Shown here: one piece after another, positions 19,989-30,217 of the stretch | Layout of the letters: each line of letters opens with the position of its first letter | Numbering within the stretch: the stretch's first letter is position 1 | Origin: Sulfolobus islandicus Y.N.15.51 | GTDB taxonomy: Archaea; Thermoproteota; Thermoprotei_A; Sulfolobales; Sulfolobaceae | Length of the DNA stretch: 64,000 nucleotides | Assembly: GCF_000022485.1 (NCBI RefSeq) | Contig: NC_012623.1 | Coordinates: 744,001 to 808,000, forward strand | Reading direction: 5' to 3' | Made by a program: the position numbers and the translations under genes | Notes under the pieces: model-generated | Database searches by the model: none | What the model was told of the DNA's origin: nothing | Seen by the model: the letters and a program-made list of their open reading frames with translations, nothing else

Positions 19989-20673
19989 GCCCGATAACGA
20001 AGACACGGAGCTCAATGAAAAGCTTATGCTCCTTCAGAAAAATGGAATTGAGGTTCTAAACATACCCATTTTTAAAATAAAATGTATCCCGTATTCATTA
20101 CCGAACTATGATTATGAGGCCCTTGCATTTACAAGTAGAAATTCAGTTATTTGTTTTAAAGAACATTTCCTCATTAAAAATCGTAAGATATACGCCATAG
20201 GAGAAGAAACTTCAGAGTTACTAATGAGAATGTACAATACAAATCCAATAACTCCAGAGAAATTTACAAGCGTAGAACTAGCTAGAAGAATCTTGGAAGA
20301 TAAGGTAAATAGTGTGCTCAGCATAAGGAGTAAAAAAGCTTCTGAAGATATGAAAAATCTTCTTAATGGCAAAATTAAATATGATGAGATCTATGTATAT
20401 GATTCGGAAATAATTGGAGATAATATAAATAAAGTGTCAAAAATCCTAGCTAAATGTGAAGTCGATGCCATAGCATTTACTAGCTCATTGATGGCAAGGC
20501 TAATTGGCCCTTATATTAGTAGAAAGTGTAAGATTATAGTATATAGCATAGGTCCGATTACGACGGAAACTTTGAAACGGGTTAATAATGAGGTAAAAAT
20601 AATAGAAAGTAAGACACATTCTATCAAAGGCATTATAGAAACTATTTTGGTGGAGATGAAACGAAATGGATGA
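19969..20673 (+). CDS. hemD: Uroporphyrinogen-III synthase
   Basis: 234 residues with the two-lobed HemD layout: [18 protein letters not shown] in the first lobe and [19 protein letters not shown], with the Thr-Ser substrate contacts, in the second, then [13 protein letters not shown]. It closes and inverts the linear tetrapyrrole. Sequence conservation in HemD is low, but the position directly after hemC makes the call secure. The next gene overlaps by eight bases. Confidence 0.9.
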   Translation: MRILFLRPDNEDTELNEKLMLLQKNGIEVLNIPIFKIKCIPYSLPNYDYEALAFTSRNSVICFKEHFLIKNRKIYAIGEETSELLMRMYNTNPITPEKFTSVELARRILEDKVNSVLSIRSKKASEDMKNLLNGKIKYDEIYVYDSEIIGDNINKVSKILAKCEVDAIAFTSSLMARLIGPYISRKCKIIVYSIGPITTETLKRVNNEVKIIESKTHSIKGIIETILVEMKRNG

Positions 20674-20923
20674 AATTAAAGATTTGACGCTTAAAGTTCT
20701 TAAAAAGATTGATAATACAATAGTTGATAGTAGTCTTCAAATTAAGTATTATCAAGGCTTTAAAGATAGATACGATGTGTTCGGTGAATATGAAAATCAA
20801 ATAGGTATTTATGAATTCGCGATAAGTTTTGATAAAAAGGGTAATTTAAAAAGATCTCATATTAATATGATTTCTCCAAAAAATATAAGAAAAGACCTAG
20901 AAAAGAAAATATACAAAGAATAG
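20666..20923 (+). CDS. Small conserved-looking protein after hemD, function unknown
   Basis: 85 residues, mixed alpha/beta and charged, with no motif I recognise and no membrane segment. It overlaps hemD by eight bases and abuts the following phosphodiesterase gene with no gap, so it is clearly an operon member. Confidence 0.5.
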   Translation: MDEIKDLTLKVLKKIDNTIVDSSLQIKYYQGFKDRYDVFGEYENQIGIYEFAISFDKKGNLKRSHINMISPKNIRKDLEKKIYKE

Positions 20924-22570
20924 GTGCGTGATTTGAAGACATTACTAATAGTCATTGATGGGGTTAGTTATTCTGTTTTTAACCAATTTAGATATAATTT
21001 AGATACTATGAATAATCTTGTTGAAAATGGGAGCTTTGGTAAACTAGAGAGTGTTTTCCCCACAATAACCCCAGTAGCTTTGGCATCTTTATTCACGGGA
21101 TACTTACCAGCAAGTCATGGAATAACTTCCACAAAGATCTTCATAAAAGGCTATAGTCTAAGTAAACCTCTATCAGCACATAGTAGTATACCATTAAAGG
21201 TTGATCCAATATGGTACCTCTTAGCGAAAAAAGAATATAAAGTAATAGTAACCTCAGCACCGCAAGCCTTACCGGATAAATGGAAACTAAAAAATCTTAT
21301 CTTGTTTGATCCCTATAAATCCAAAATTAAAGAGTGTAGCGAGGGAGCTTTTCTTAAGATTGGCAATACAACTATAAATGAAGTTAATTTTAGTATCGAG
21401 AGTAATAATGAGGAGTATACTATAAAAATAACTGATATCGAGAATAATACGTTGTCATTAAATTTGAAGCAAAATGAATGGACAGCTCCACTTGAGGTAA
21501 TTATGAGATGTAAAGGAAAGGAAATGAAAGGAACGTTTAGATTAAAGGGCCTAAGTAATGGGATTTATCTCACACCAATATCGTTTCTAATTCCTAGTTG
21601 GTCAAATAATCAAGAGTTACAAAACGAAGTATGGGAGAACGTTGTTAAGAAATACGGAATGATACTAGATGGTGATTACGTTTCTCTAAAGTCTAATATA
21701 ATCGGTTTTAATGAATATTATGAAACTTTAAAATTTGCATATGACTTTTTCTATAACTATTCGTTATTTCTGCTTAAACGTGAAGAATGGGATTTCGCAA
21801 TAACATACTTACCGATAGTAGATAATATACAACACCTACTTTATGGTATAGACGATTCAAGATCATTAGATTATATTTTCCAAGTATATAGGATGGCAGA
21901 TAACTTTGTGAAAGCCCATGTCGAATTAGCTGATAATATTATTATTTGTTCAGATCATGGAATAAATAAGGTAAAAAAGAGGCTGTATCTTAATAAATTT
22001 TTAGAAAAGCTTAATGTACTAAAAATAGTCGATGATAAGAAAATAGATTGGAAGAGAACTAAGGCGTATTATGGTGGTGGAGGAATTATTAGAATTAACC
22101 TAAAAGAGAGGGAGAAATTTGGAATAGTGAGCAAAAAGGAATTTAATAAATTAATTAAATATTTGACTATTAACTTAGAAAGATTAGAAGATCCCGAAAC
22201 TGGAGAAAGGATATTTACCGTGATTTATTCTAATGAGACACCAGCAAGTGATAGACAAGGCGATATAATAATCAATGGCGTTAATCCAAAATACTCCATC
22301 TCAAGCAATATAGAAAAAAATACAATATTTGAAAACGTCATCCCTTATAATACAACTACTGCGGATCATGGGTATTATAGAAATGATGATATTAATGGGA
22401 TTGTAATATTATATGGCAAAAATTTCACTAAGAAACGAATAGACATGAAAATAGTTGACGTTACGCCTACAATATTGAAATTGTATGGAATAAATTATAA
22501 ATCTGATGGTAAAATTATAAATGAGGTCCTTAAAAATGGATATGCCGATAATACTAAGCAAAAGGCATAG
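20924..22570 (+). CDS. Alkaline-phosphatase-superfamily phosphodiesterase/nucleotide pyrophosphatase
   Basis: 548 residues. LLIVIDGVS supplies the first metal Asp. PTITPVALASLFTGYLPASHGI carries the nucleophile Thr. The metal-binding SDHGI and ADHGYY sets stand later in the chain. This is the type I phosphodiesterase/nucleotide pyrophosphatase arrangement, with a beta-rich insert of about 150 residues after residue 140. The substrate is unknown. GTG start directly after the previous stop. No signal peptide, so cytosolic. Confidence 0.8.
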   Translation: MRDLKTLLIVIDGVSYSVFNQFRYNLDTMNNLVENGSFGKLESVFPTITPVALASLFTGYLPASHGITSTKIFIKGYSLSKPLSAHSSIPLKVDPIWYLLAKKEYKVIVTSAPQALPDKWKLKNLILFDPYKSKIKECSEGAFLKIGNTTINEVNFSIESNNEEYTIKITDIENNTLSLNLKQNEWTAPLEVIMRCKGKEMKGTFRLKGLSNGIYLTPISFLIPSWSNNQELQNEVWENVVKKYGMILDGDYVSLKSNIIGFNEYYETLKFAYDFFYNYSLFLLKREEWDFAITYLPIVDNIQHLLYGIDDSRSLDYIFQVYRMADNFVKAHVELADNIIICSDHGINKVKKRLYLNKFLEKLNVLKIVDDKKIDWKRTKAYYGGGGIIRINLKEREKFGIVSKKEFNKLIKYLTINLERLEDPETGERIFTVIYSNETPASDRQGDIIINGVNPKYSISSNIEKNTIFENVIPYNTTTADHGYYRNDDINGIVILYGKNFTKKRIDMKIVDVTPTILKLYGINYKSDGKIINEVLKNGYADNTKQKA

Positions 22571-23972
22571 AAGACCTAGAAGCATGAAAGATTGTGAGCC
22601 AGGCTTACCATATAACGAGATAATAGAGAACGGAAAAAGAATTGACTTATGCCATGATACACAGACTAAAAAATATGTGAAGAAAATTGAGATACCAATT
22701 GATACCAGTATCCTACATAGCAAATTATTACGAATATTTCCAAGCCTAGTAAAAACTTACTCTAAACACCTCATTAATTTACCAGATTCAATAACAAGCA
22801 ATAATGACCAAAAAGAGTTGGAATTCCTTGAAGTACAGAATATAATTATAGGAGGAGGGACTTCTGGGTTAGGAGTCTTATCAGAAATAAATAAGGAAGA
22901 GAAAACGATCTTAATATCATCTGATATCGAATGGAACACTCATATACCCTATCCATTACCACAAACTAATAAAGATGAGTTCTCTAAGTTATTAAAGGAT
23001 ATCATTAACGAAAATAAGGATAAAATTCTAGAGGGAGTTTTATTAGGTAAATTTGATGAAGGAATAGGATTTCTTACGAAGAGTAAGATATTAATGATAA
23101 AGACTAAAAGAATCTTTTTAGCAAGTGGCGGAAGATATATTCCACCAATTTTCGATGGAAATGACGTACCCGGTGTAATATCAAAGAATCTTTACTTAAG
23201 ATACGGAAATCAACTTACGAACGTAATTGCTTTAGGGAATACTGATGACATAGTAAAAGTGCTATTTAAAGTTGAAAAGAGAATTGTAATCAATAACGGT
23301 ATACTGTTCCTGTCAAAATATTATAGGGAACTAATAGATGAGCTAGGTGTTGAAATAATAAATAGTAATAACTTGCAAGTAAAAAGGGAAAAAGGTGGGA
23401 TGTTAAAGATAACAACTGACGAAAGAACATTTAGTTCAAATATTTTAGTTTATGCAATAATTAAGCAACCAAAAATAGATCACTCGTATAATATTGGGAT
23501 CCCATATGATTTTAATGAGTATTTCCATGTTTATATGCCAATACACTCTATGGATGGAAAGGCTTATGAAAACGTTTACATAGTTGGAGGAATGCGTGGA
23601 ATTTCAGACGAGTATACCTCATTTCTGAGTGGTAAAACAGCTGTTAATGAGAAATACTTGGATGAATTCATAAATAATTTAAAAGATTATACATATATTT
23701 ATAATTATTATCAACAAAAAAATCCCAAAAGAAATACCTCTCCATACATTTATGGAAGTAAAGGATATGTGTGTGAATGCGAGGATATTACCCTAAGCGA
23801 AGTTAAGATACAAGTAAGTAGAGGATTTAGCAAAGTAGAAGAAATAAAACGAACTACAGGTTTGGGTACAGGAGATTGCCAAGGAAAATTATGTACATAT
23901 TCCCTAGGAAGTTTTCTAGGCGATAGGCAACTTATAACGTTTAGAACTCCTCTGTATAGAATGGTGATCTGA
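22536..23972 (+). CDS. FAD-dependent oxidoreductase, sarcosine oxidase/L-proline dehydrogenase alpha-subunit-like
   Basis: 478 residues from ATG 22536 (ATG 22521 is also possible and overlaps the previous gene by 50 bases). After an N-terminal segment (RHRRPRSMKDCEPGLPY), a Rossmann NNIIIGGGTSGLG-type site binds FAD or NAD. IFLASGGRYIPPIF and VYIVGGMRG are the second signature. The C-terminus has a BFD-type [2Fe-2S] set, CECEDIT then CQGKLC. This is the alpha/HcnB-type subunit of heteromeric amine dehydrogenases. The next gene encodes the matching beta-type subunit. Confidence 0.78.
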   Translation: MDMPIILSKRHRRPRSMKDCEPGLPYNEIIENGKRIDLCHDTQTKKYVKKIEIPIDTSILHSKLLRIFPSLVKTYSKHLINLPDSITSNNDQKELEFLEVQNIIIGGGTSGLGVLSEINKEEKTILISSDIEWNTHIPYPLPQTNKDEFSKLLKDIINENKDKILEGVLLGKFDEGIGFLTKSKILMIKTKRIFLASGGRYIPPIFDGNDVPGVISKNLYLRYGNQLTNVIALGNTDDIVKVLFKVEKRIVINNGILFLSKYYRELIDELGVEIINSNNLQVKREKGGMLKITTDERTFSSNILVYAIIKQPKIDHSYNIGIPYDFNEYFHVYMPIHSMDGKAYENVYIVGGMRGISDEYTSFLSGKTAVNEKYLDEFINNLKDYTYIYNYYQQKNPKRNTSPYIYGSKGYVCECEDITLSEVKIQVSRGFSKVEEIKRTTGLGTGDCQGKLCTYSLGSFLGDRQLITFRTPLYRMVI

Positions 23973-25091
23973 ATGATAATTATTGTTGGAGCTGGTTCTC
24001 ACGGTTTAAGTTTAGCATACCATCTAGTAAAAAAGGGCTATGATAAAAAAGATCTAACACTAATAGAGTGGAAAAGAATTGGTTATGGATCGAGCAGTAG
24101 GAACGCATCTAGATATAGATATCATTTTTACAGTAAGGAAAACGTAGAGTATGCCATTAATGCGATAAATTATTTAAAGAAACAATCAAAGGAACTTGAG
24201 TATAATTCGTTACTATTGAGAACTGGATATCTATGGATAATTAACGAAGAAAAAGAGTATAGTTCATTCAAAAAACTAGATAGTTTTTGGAGCTCATATA
24301 ATATAGGAGGGAAATTTACAGAATGTAAAGATCGGTATTCTTACATAAAATTTGAAGGACAATGTTACTTGGCACCTCAAGATGGCGCGTTTCATCATGA
24401 TTACATATTGTACAGCTACTATTATTCAATCAAGGATAGGGTTTCAATGATTTATGATAAAGTGGTCTCGCTAATAAAAGATGATAACAAGATAAAAGGC
24501 GTAAAACTAAGTAGTGGAAAAGAGTTGTATGGCGATAAGGTTATAGTTACTGCAGGGGCGTGGAGTAGTGAAATACTATCCAGTATCGGAATAAAAATAC
24601 CTATATTTCCAGAGAAAAAAGAGATATATATAACAGAACCATTAAGATATTTTATCGAACCATTAATTATAAACTCTAAGCTTCAAATCTATTTCTCACA
24701 GACATTAAAAGGAGAGATCATAGGTGGAATAGAAGATAAAAGGGAATATAAATTTGAGGAGTTCACAATATCAATATCTAACACCATAAAATTTCTCAAA
24801 GGTATAAGACAATTAATAAAGGGAATAGAGGGTATAGGAGTATTGAGAGGATGGTCAGGTTATTATGAGATGACTCCAGACAGTTCTCAAATTATGGGGT
24901 ATTCTGATGATTGGCCAGAAGGTCTATTTATTGACGCAGGCTATAGTGGCCACGGCATGATGTTCGCTCCTTACTCTGGAAAAATAATGGCTGATCTAAT
25001 CGCAGATAACTACAAGAATAAATTTATAGATATTTTCTCGCCTTCCAGATTTAAGTTAAATAAGTTAATTAACGAGACACTTGTAATTTGA
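23973..25091 (+). CDS. FAD-dependent oxidoreductase, sarcosine oxidase beta-subunit-like (DAO family)
   Basis: 372 residues. The start IIIVGAGSHGLSLAYHL is a dinucleotide-binding GxGxxG, GSSSRNASRYR follows as in sarcosine oxidase beta/glycine oxidase, and the C-terminal GLFIDAGYSGHGMMFAPYSGKIMADLI is the FAD-contacting end of the family. It oxidises a secondary amine or amino acid; the real substrate is not evident. It starts immediately after the alpha-like gene and probably ends the long hem operon transcript. Confidence 0.82.
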   Translation: MIIIVGAGSHGLSLAYHLVKKGYDKKDLTLIEWKRIGYGSSSRNASRYRYHFYSKENVEYAINAINYLKKQSKELEYNSLLLRTGYLWIINEEKEYSSFKKLDSFWSSYNIGGKFTECKDRYSYIKFEGQCYLAPQDGAFHHDYILYSYYYSIKDRVSMIYDKVVSLIKDDNKIKGVKLSSGKELYGDKVIVTAGAWSSEILSSIGIKIPIFPEKKEIYITEPLRYFIEPLIINSKLQIYFSQTLKGEIIGGIEDKREYKFEEFTISISNTIKFLKGIRQLIKGIEGIGVLRGWSGYYEMTPDSSQIMGYSDDWPEGLFIDAGYSGHGMMFAPYSGKIMADLIADNYKNKFIDIFSPSRFKLNKLINETLVI

Positions 25092-25092
25092 T

Positions 25093-26079
25093 CTACGGCA
25101 TACTAACCGCTACTTTACCTAATTTTTTGGAAATGTATTCAGCTAGCTCTTTACCATAGCTTCTCCTTCCGCCATCAGTTATGATATACTTAGCAGAAGT
25201 TCTTTCCACGTAATATATGAGATCGTCGAAATCAGCATGGTCGCTAAAGGATACTGCATACGACTTTTCATCAATCTTTTTCACCACATCCTTAAATTCC
25301 CACCCACTTAACAAGAAATTAAAATATTTACCATTTCTTCGTTTGAATTCATTATAATGAGAAAAAGAAATATACCAGTCGTCACGCATTATTTCTCTAG
25401 CCTCACTTTGACTCTCATCAAAAACTTGGCTTATGTTATAGCCGTACTTTATTGCAATATTGGTCATCTTGGAAATTTTGCCACCTACTATAAAAGGAGC
25501 GTCAATACCCATTTTTCTCAAGCTAAGCATTATCTCTTGTAATTTCCCATGATAACCGTAGATTCTCACTGGACTATTCATAAGCGCGTCTCTAACGTAA
25601 TCTGCAAATAAACTCTCCACATCATCTTTAAATGGCCTTCTGAAATCCGGTTTGCCATATGTAGCTTCAATTATTAAAATATCTGGATGGAGTATAGGAG
25701 TACCTTTATCTGGATTCTTAAAATCACCAGTATACCCTATTTCTAAACCGTTTTTAAGTGTAATAAGAACTTGCGCAGAACCTATTACATGATCTGACTT
25801 CTTTAGCACAATAGTCTCGTCATCAAAAGTCATTTTTATATCGTAATTTAAACCAAACGCCTTTCTTGGTGGTATGGCATAATCTAGCTTTAATATGTCT
25901 AACGTAATGGGTGTTGCAATTATACTATCACAGATGGAAATACTTTTCTCAAGACCCATTATATGATCAGCATGAAAATGCGTCACAACCCTGAATGGAC
26001 GTTCATAATGTCCATCAATAGTAAATTTTTCACCGATTAAAATAGCCCCATTAGGAAGTATCTTTACAAGATTCTGCAC
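25093..26079 (-). CDS. Metallo-beta-lactamase-fold exonuclease-like protein
   Basis: 328 residues. HFHADHIMG is the HxHxDH zinc motif, SAQVLITLKNGLEIGYTGDFKNPDKG and ILIIEATYG are later motifs, and VSFSDHADFDDLIYYVE is the C-terminal His region. It belongs to the group related to Artemis/SNM1 and CPSF73 but lacks an evident beta-CASP insert of full length. The DNA ligase gene lies 31 bases upstream on the same strand, so a DNA- or RNA-end processing role is plausible. Convergent with the FAD oxidoreductase gene, one base apart. Confidence 0.75.
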   Translation of the reverse strand: MQNLVKILPNGAILIGEKFTIDGHYERPFRVVTHFHADHIMGLEKSISICDSIIATPITLDILKLDYAIPPRKAFGLNYDIKMTFDDETIVLKKSDHVIGSAQVLITLKNGLEIGYTGDFKNPDKGTPILHPDILIIEATYGKPDFRRPFKDDVESLFADYVRDALMNSPVRIYGYHGKLQEIMLSLRKMGIDAPFIVGGKISKMTNIAIKYGYNISQVFDESQSEAREIMRDDWYISFSHYNEFKRRNGKYFNFLLSGWEFKDVVKKIDEKSYAVSFSDHADFDDLIYYVERTSAKYIITDGGRRSYGKELAEYISKKLGKVAVSMP

Positions 26080-26110
26080 ATTAGTACCATATGTAGAGCC
26101 CCGATATATT

Positions 26111-27916
26111 TTAAACGCTCTCGTCTATAGGTGGTGATTCGATCTTCTTCTTAGGCTGCTTGTTGTACATTTCAAGTATCTCATCAGTGGTTGTAGCATC
26201 TTCTGGACTTTTATCATCTCTCCATCTTATAAATCGAGGAAATCTTATAGATAAACCAGCATCCTTCTCTACGACGTCTTGACAACAAGTATGTAAAGGA
26301 GATATTGTTATCTCCGCTCCAATTATTTCCGCTACATAAACTGGCTCTACCCATATATCTGGTTCCATCTTAGAATTAACTCTAGGATGTTTTATATCCC
26401 TCTTTATTTCCATTAACTTCTTCTGTAACTCATCAAGTTGCTCATCTGAGAAGCCACTAGCCACCTTGCAAACAGATTCGAAAGTATCAGTCTTAGGATT
26501 ATATGCGGCCATTAATAGTGAGCTTATCTTGCCGCCTCTTTTACCCTTCCCATAGAAACCACCAACAACTACTAAGTCTACTGTATCAGCCATCTCGCTT
26601 TGATAATCACGTTTAAGCTTTATCCATAACCAACCCCTAGCACCAGCTTGATATATTGCATCTTTTCCAATTGCCTTCACCATTACTCCCTCTCCACCCT
26701 CAGATATTGCTCGATAGAAGAACGATTTAAGATCCTCTACATTATTAACTTGAATATGATGAGCTATTTTTACATAGTCGTTTGGTTTTACAATACTTTC
26801 TAACAATTTTCTCCTAACTTCTAATGGCTTTGTAGTATAATCTACATCTTCATAATACATTAAATCAAAGAGAAATACGTTTACTGGGTACTCTTTAATT
26901 GCTTCGTAAATATCTGACTTCCTCTTTCTGTGCATTAATTCTTGAAATGATCTTATCTCACCGCTTTCTGGATCTACAGCCACTATTTCTCCTTCTATAA
27001 TGAACTCTTTGCCTTCAGTGTATTTACTAATATACTCTACTACATCTGGATACTGAGAAGTAATGTTCTCTAATCTTCGAGAAAATATAAAAATTTTGTC
27101 ATCTTTTTTGTGTATTTGGGCCCTCTCTCCATCGTATTTATAATCGACTAATGCACTTCCACCTACTTTCTTTAATATTTCTTCAGGATTTGATAACCTT
27201 TCAGCTAGCATCGGTCTAATTGGTATTCCAACTTCAGGTTTTAGAGTCTTTAAGGCTTCAATTCCCTTCTCTACTATAATTTTTGCAATGTTTCCTAGAT
27301 CCGCCCTAAGATTATAAGCTCTTTCAACTATTTCTGATGCTGATTGCCCCCCGCCAAAAGCTATTGCCATAGCATCTAAAACTGTCGCATCTCCTATACC
27401 AACTCTAAGTCGACCTTCAACAAACCTAACTAGGAACTTGGCCTCTAACGGATCTGCCTTTTTTAACAATCCTGCCAGTAATCTTATCTTTAAATCTCTA
27501 CTACCCTCTCCCGTAGTTAATGCCACCTTAGATAACGTAGAGTAAACTTTATCCACTTTTAAGCTCTCTTTACTTGATGTACCCAAAAAACCTAAAATTC
27601 CTGTACTTTGTTGCTTACTTTTCAACCTTCGAGCTACTTCTCCAAGATCACCTATTGACTTATAGAGATTTTCTACTGAATTTTCATCTGTGTTCGTAGC
27701 TATACTAATTGCTTTTATTAAGAATTTCTCTCCAATTCCAAGCTCTGGATAACCTAGAAAATCAGGCCATAATTTGCCTTGTATAATATAAACTACCTTA
27801 TCTATAATTGCCTTATCACTTTTGCTTAAAAGATCAGCCAGTAAAGCTGTAAGCTGGAGCCTTGAAGATATCTTCTCTAATTTATCAAAGTATTCGGCAA
27901 TAACTTTAAACTCCAT
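26111..27916 (-). CDS. lig: ATP-dependent DNA ligase I type
   Basis: 601 residues. A helical DNA-binding domain fills about the first 230 residues. The adenylation domain has [10 protein letters not shown], whose lysine near residue 260 takes AMP, and [10 protein letters not shown]. An OB-fold with [11 protein letters not shown] (motif V) follows. It seals Okazaki fragments with PCNA. Length and order match crenarchaeal Lig1. The extreme C-terminus [13 protein letters not shown] is charged and flexible. Confidence 0.97.
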   Translation of the reverse strand: MEFKVIAEYFDKLEKISSRLQLTALLADLLSKSDKAIIDKVVYIIQGKLWPDFLGYPELGIGEKFLIKAISIATNTDENSVENLYKSIGDLGEVARRLKSKQQSTGILGFLGTSSKESLKVDKVYSTLSKVALTTGEGSRDLKIRLLAGLLKKADPLEAKFLVRFVEGRLRVGIGDATVLDAMAIAFGGGQSASEIVERAYNLRADLGNIAKIIVEKGIEALKTLKPEVGIPIRPMLAERLSNPEEILKKVGGSALVDYKYDGERAQIHKKDDKIFIFSRRLENITSQYPDVVEYISKYTEGKEFIIEGEIVAVDPESGEIRSFQELMHRKRKSDIYEAIKEYPVNVFLFDLMYYEDVDYTTKPLEVRRKLLESIVKPNDYVKIAHHIQVNNVEDLKSFFYRAISEGGEGVMVKAIGKDAIYQAGARGWLWIKLKRDYQSEMADTVDLVVVGGFYGKGKRGGKISSLLMAAYNPKTDTFESVCKVASGFSDEQLDELQKKLMEIKRDIKHPRVNSKMEPDIWVEPVYVAEIIGAEITISPLHTCCQDVVEKDAGLSIRFPRFIRWRDDKSPEDATTTDEILEMYNKQPKKKIESPPIDESV

Positions 27917-27952
27917 AGATTAATTTATATTATCTGCAGTTATTTATAATCA

Positions 27953-28018
27953 TTTCATGGATGATGAATACTCGGCAATTACCGACTTCAGATGAAGAGT
28001 CAGAGTTACTCTGAACAC
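27953..28018 (+). ncRNA. C/D box sRNA, predicted dual guide for 23S rRNA
   Basis: In the 165-base gap between lig and dcd: box C ATGATGA at 27961-27967, a D'-like CCGA at 27982-27985, C'-like AGATGAA at 27990-27996, and box D CTGA at 28011-28014. Both guide spaces are 14 nt, the usual archaeal size. A TATA-like TTTATATTA lies about 30 bases before box C. The D guide complements AGTAACTCTGACTC, very close to the conserved 23S rRNA sequence around E. coli A1913 as I remember it. The D' guide complements TTGCCGAGTA, near a motif about 35 nt further on. The rRNA comparison is from memory. Confidence 0.65.
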
Positions 28019-28081
28019 CTATGCAATATGAATATAGGAAGGTACTGGTTTTTAACCCTTTATAACTACAATATTTTTAAT

Positions 28082-28636
28082 ATGATTCTATCTGATAGGG
28101 ATTTGAAGTATTATTTAGAGAAGAGCTGGATAAAAATCCAGCCCTTAAGGGAGGATACAGTAAGAGAAAACGGAGTTGACCTAAGAGTAGGTAATGAAAT
28201 AGCTAGATTCAAAAAAACTGATAAAGTGTTTGATCCAGATAATCCCGATCCTTCATTCTTCCAAACGGAGAAAGGAGAGGAATTTATAATCCAGCCCTAC
28301 GAACATGTGCTGTTAACAACTGAAGAGTATATAGAATTGAATAATGATGTTATGGCTTTCGTAAATCTAAGGTCAACGTTCGCTAGATTAGGTCTATTTA
28401 TCCCACCTACAATAGTTGATGCAGGATTTAAAGGACAAGTTACAATAGAAGTTGTAGGCTCATCTTTTCCTGTAAAATTAAAGAGAAGTACAAGATTTAT
28501 CCACTTGATCTTTGCCAGAACGCTTACGCCAGTGGAATACCCATATCAAGGAAAATACCAAGGACAAAAAGGAGTTACATTACCTAGATTTAACTCACAA
28601 ATTTCCAGCTTTTACTATCAGCATCAAAGTATATAA
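28082..28636 (+). CDS. dcd: dCTP deaminase
   Basis: 184 residues from ATG 28082, matching [13 protein letters not shown] at the family start; the open frame upstream of it runs through the sRNA and is not used. [46 protein letters not shown] and QYQGQKGV-type end ([13 protein letters not shown]) are dUTPase/dCTP deaminase motifs. It deaminates dCTP to dUTP for dTTP synthesis. Its 3' end overlaps the opposite-strand coiled-coil gene by 47 bases. Confidence 0.92.
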   Translation: MILSDRDLKYYLEKSWIKIQPLREDTVRENGVDLRVGNEIARFKKTDKVFDPDNPDPSFFQTEKGEEFIIQPYEHVLLTTEEYIELNNDVMAFVNLRSTFARLGLFIPPTIVDAGFKGQVTIEVVGSSFPVKLKRSTRFIHLIFARTLTPVEYPYQGKYQGQKGVTLPRFNSQISSFYYQHQSI

Positions 28637-29279
28637 CACTATATTGTCTAAGTTTTTGGAACAACTTGTATTCTTGTTTTGTCAAATATTTTTGAACTTC
28701 TATCTCATCTGAAGTAGAAATACTAGCTATTTTCTTCTTAAATTCCTCATAGAAATTAGAATCTATAGCTATCCTCTCGGGGTCAGTTGTTATTACTATT
28801 GCTCCTTGAGTTTCTAATTTATCAAAAAATGCATCTGGGTTATTTAACTTTAATTCAGATTCATATATCACACCTTGGTCTCTTAGTATATCTATTGCAG
28901 TCTTCTTATGCTGAGGTTCAGATTTTATGTTAACAGATTTAGATTCAAAACTCTTTTTTGGTTTTTTATTCATATCTTTCGTAGTGTCCTTAATTTCACC
29001 TAATTTTTCCTCTAATATCTCTATTCTTTCCGTTAATATTGCTATTTTTTGTTTAAGTTCATCAATCTGAGAAGTAAAAGGATTGATCATGTCTTGCATC
29101 TTTTTTTCTATTCTTGATACAACTTGCGTATTATCTACTTGAGAATCATGAGAATAAGATGAAGTAGAGAAAATAAGTGATTTAACGAAATCGCTTAATA
29201 AAACGAAACCTTCTTTTCTAGCTCGTTCTTCTAACTCCTTATACTCCTCCTCTGTTAGCTTTATTGAAATCATCCTCAT
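28590..29279 (-). CDS. Ribbon-helix-helix/coiled-coil protein, function unknown
   Basis: 229 residues. The first 35 ([20 protein letters not shown]) look like a ribbon-helix-helix DNA-binding unit. About 65-125 form a coiled coil ([26 protein letters not shown]). A C-terminal region from about 135 has two possible winged-helix-like halves ([20 protein letters not shown] and [22 protein letters not shown]). Nothing shows a catalytic site. Convergent with dcd, overlapping it by 47 bases. Confidence 0.6.
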   Translation of the reverse strand: MRMISIKLTEEEYKELEERARKEGFVLLSDFVKSLIFSTSSYSHDSQVDNTQVVSRIEKKMQDMINPFTSQIDELKQKIAILTERIEILEEKLGEIKDTTKDMNKKPKKSFESKSVNIKSEPQHKKTAIDILRDQGVIYESELKLNNPDAFFDKLETQGAIVITTDPERIAIDSNFYEEFKKKIASISTSDEIEVQKYLTKQEYKLFQKLRQYSVIYFDADSKSWKFVS

Positions 29280-29323
29280 TACTCTCTACTATACTATTTA
29301 ATAGATACTGTGATAAAAGAGTT

Positions 29324-30025
29324 TTAGCTTATCTTTTGCTTTTCTAAAATTGCATTGATAAAGTTCTCTTCGTATGGTACTCCTATAAATTCTACAGATT
29401 CATTTATAGCTATAGATGGTACTGACATTACTTGATATTTCTCAGCAATATCTTGATTTTCATAAGCTTCTACTACATCAGATACAACATTACACTTCCC
29501 TGCTCTGCAAGCCTCAAAAGCAACCATATGTGCCATTAACGCTGCATATGGACAATATGGACAAGATGGCGTGACAACAGTTTCTATCTTTACTTTACCG
29601 TTCAGTTTAGATTTTATAGCTTCTACAGTTTCTTGACTTAAACCGCTCTCGCCTTGTGAAAGCCTTACTATAGTCTCAACTAATGCTCTTATTTCCTCAC
29701 CTAACGGAGCTCCTGTCCATCTAATATATCCATTATAAAATGCCACAGTAGGAACTCTCTCCACGTTGAACTCTTCGAAAATCTTTCTGTCATTTTGATT
29801 TACTCTATCAACTATATGAACCTTTAATAAACTACCATTACCATCTTTTGGTGCTGCACTAGCTATAAATTCCAGAAATTTAGTAGTGACACTACAATAT
29901 TGGCAATTGGAGTCTTCACTGTCTACGAATACATAAACATCTACGGGATTTCTCATATCTTTTAATGCGTCTTGTAATGCGTTTTTAACTTCATCACTAA
30001 ATAGTTCGGCATATTCTTGTTCCAT
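29324..30025 (-). CDS. pdo: Protein disulfide oxidoreductase (two-thioredoxin-fold PDO)
   Basis: 233 residues made of two thioredoxin/glutaredoxin folds. The N-half has CQYC at 41-44 and the C-half has CPYC near 155, each followed by a cis-proline loop (ERVPTVAFYNGY and MSVPSIAINE). PDO catalyses disulfide formation and reduction in the cytosol of hyperthermophiles, whose proteins are rich in disulfides. Full length for the family. Confidence 0.93.
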   Translation of the reverse strand: MEQEYAELFSDEVKNALQDALKDMRNPVDVYVFVDSEDSNCQYCSVTTKFLEFIASAAPKDGNGSLLKVHIVDRVNQNDRKIFEEFNVERVPTVAFYNGYIRWTGAPLGEEIRALVETIVRLSQGESGLSQETVEAIKSKLNGKVKIETVVTPSCPYCPYAALMAHMVAFEACRAGKCNVVSDVVEAYENQDIAEKYQVMSVPSIAINESVEFIGVPYEENFINAILEKQKIS

Positions 30026-30217
30026 TCTTTAACACCGTATATACAACATCTCATTACTGGCATAAAAAAGTATTTCTGAGCTTTTTATCTAAATCTCGTT
30101 CGTCCTACTTTATAATTATTATATTTTTTAAGTATTTATTCGAGAAGAAAGAGTTTTATTCTCGAGGATTATTGTATAAGTCATAATCGAAGTTCATCTT
30201 CTTAGCTTATAATATCC

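Noticed and set aside
27992-28081. Longer dcd start adding 30 residues
   Set aside because: The added residues do not match the family and would be translated from the C/D sRNA region; MILSDRD at 28082 is the family start.
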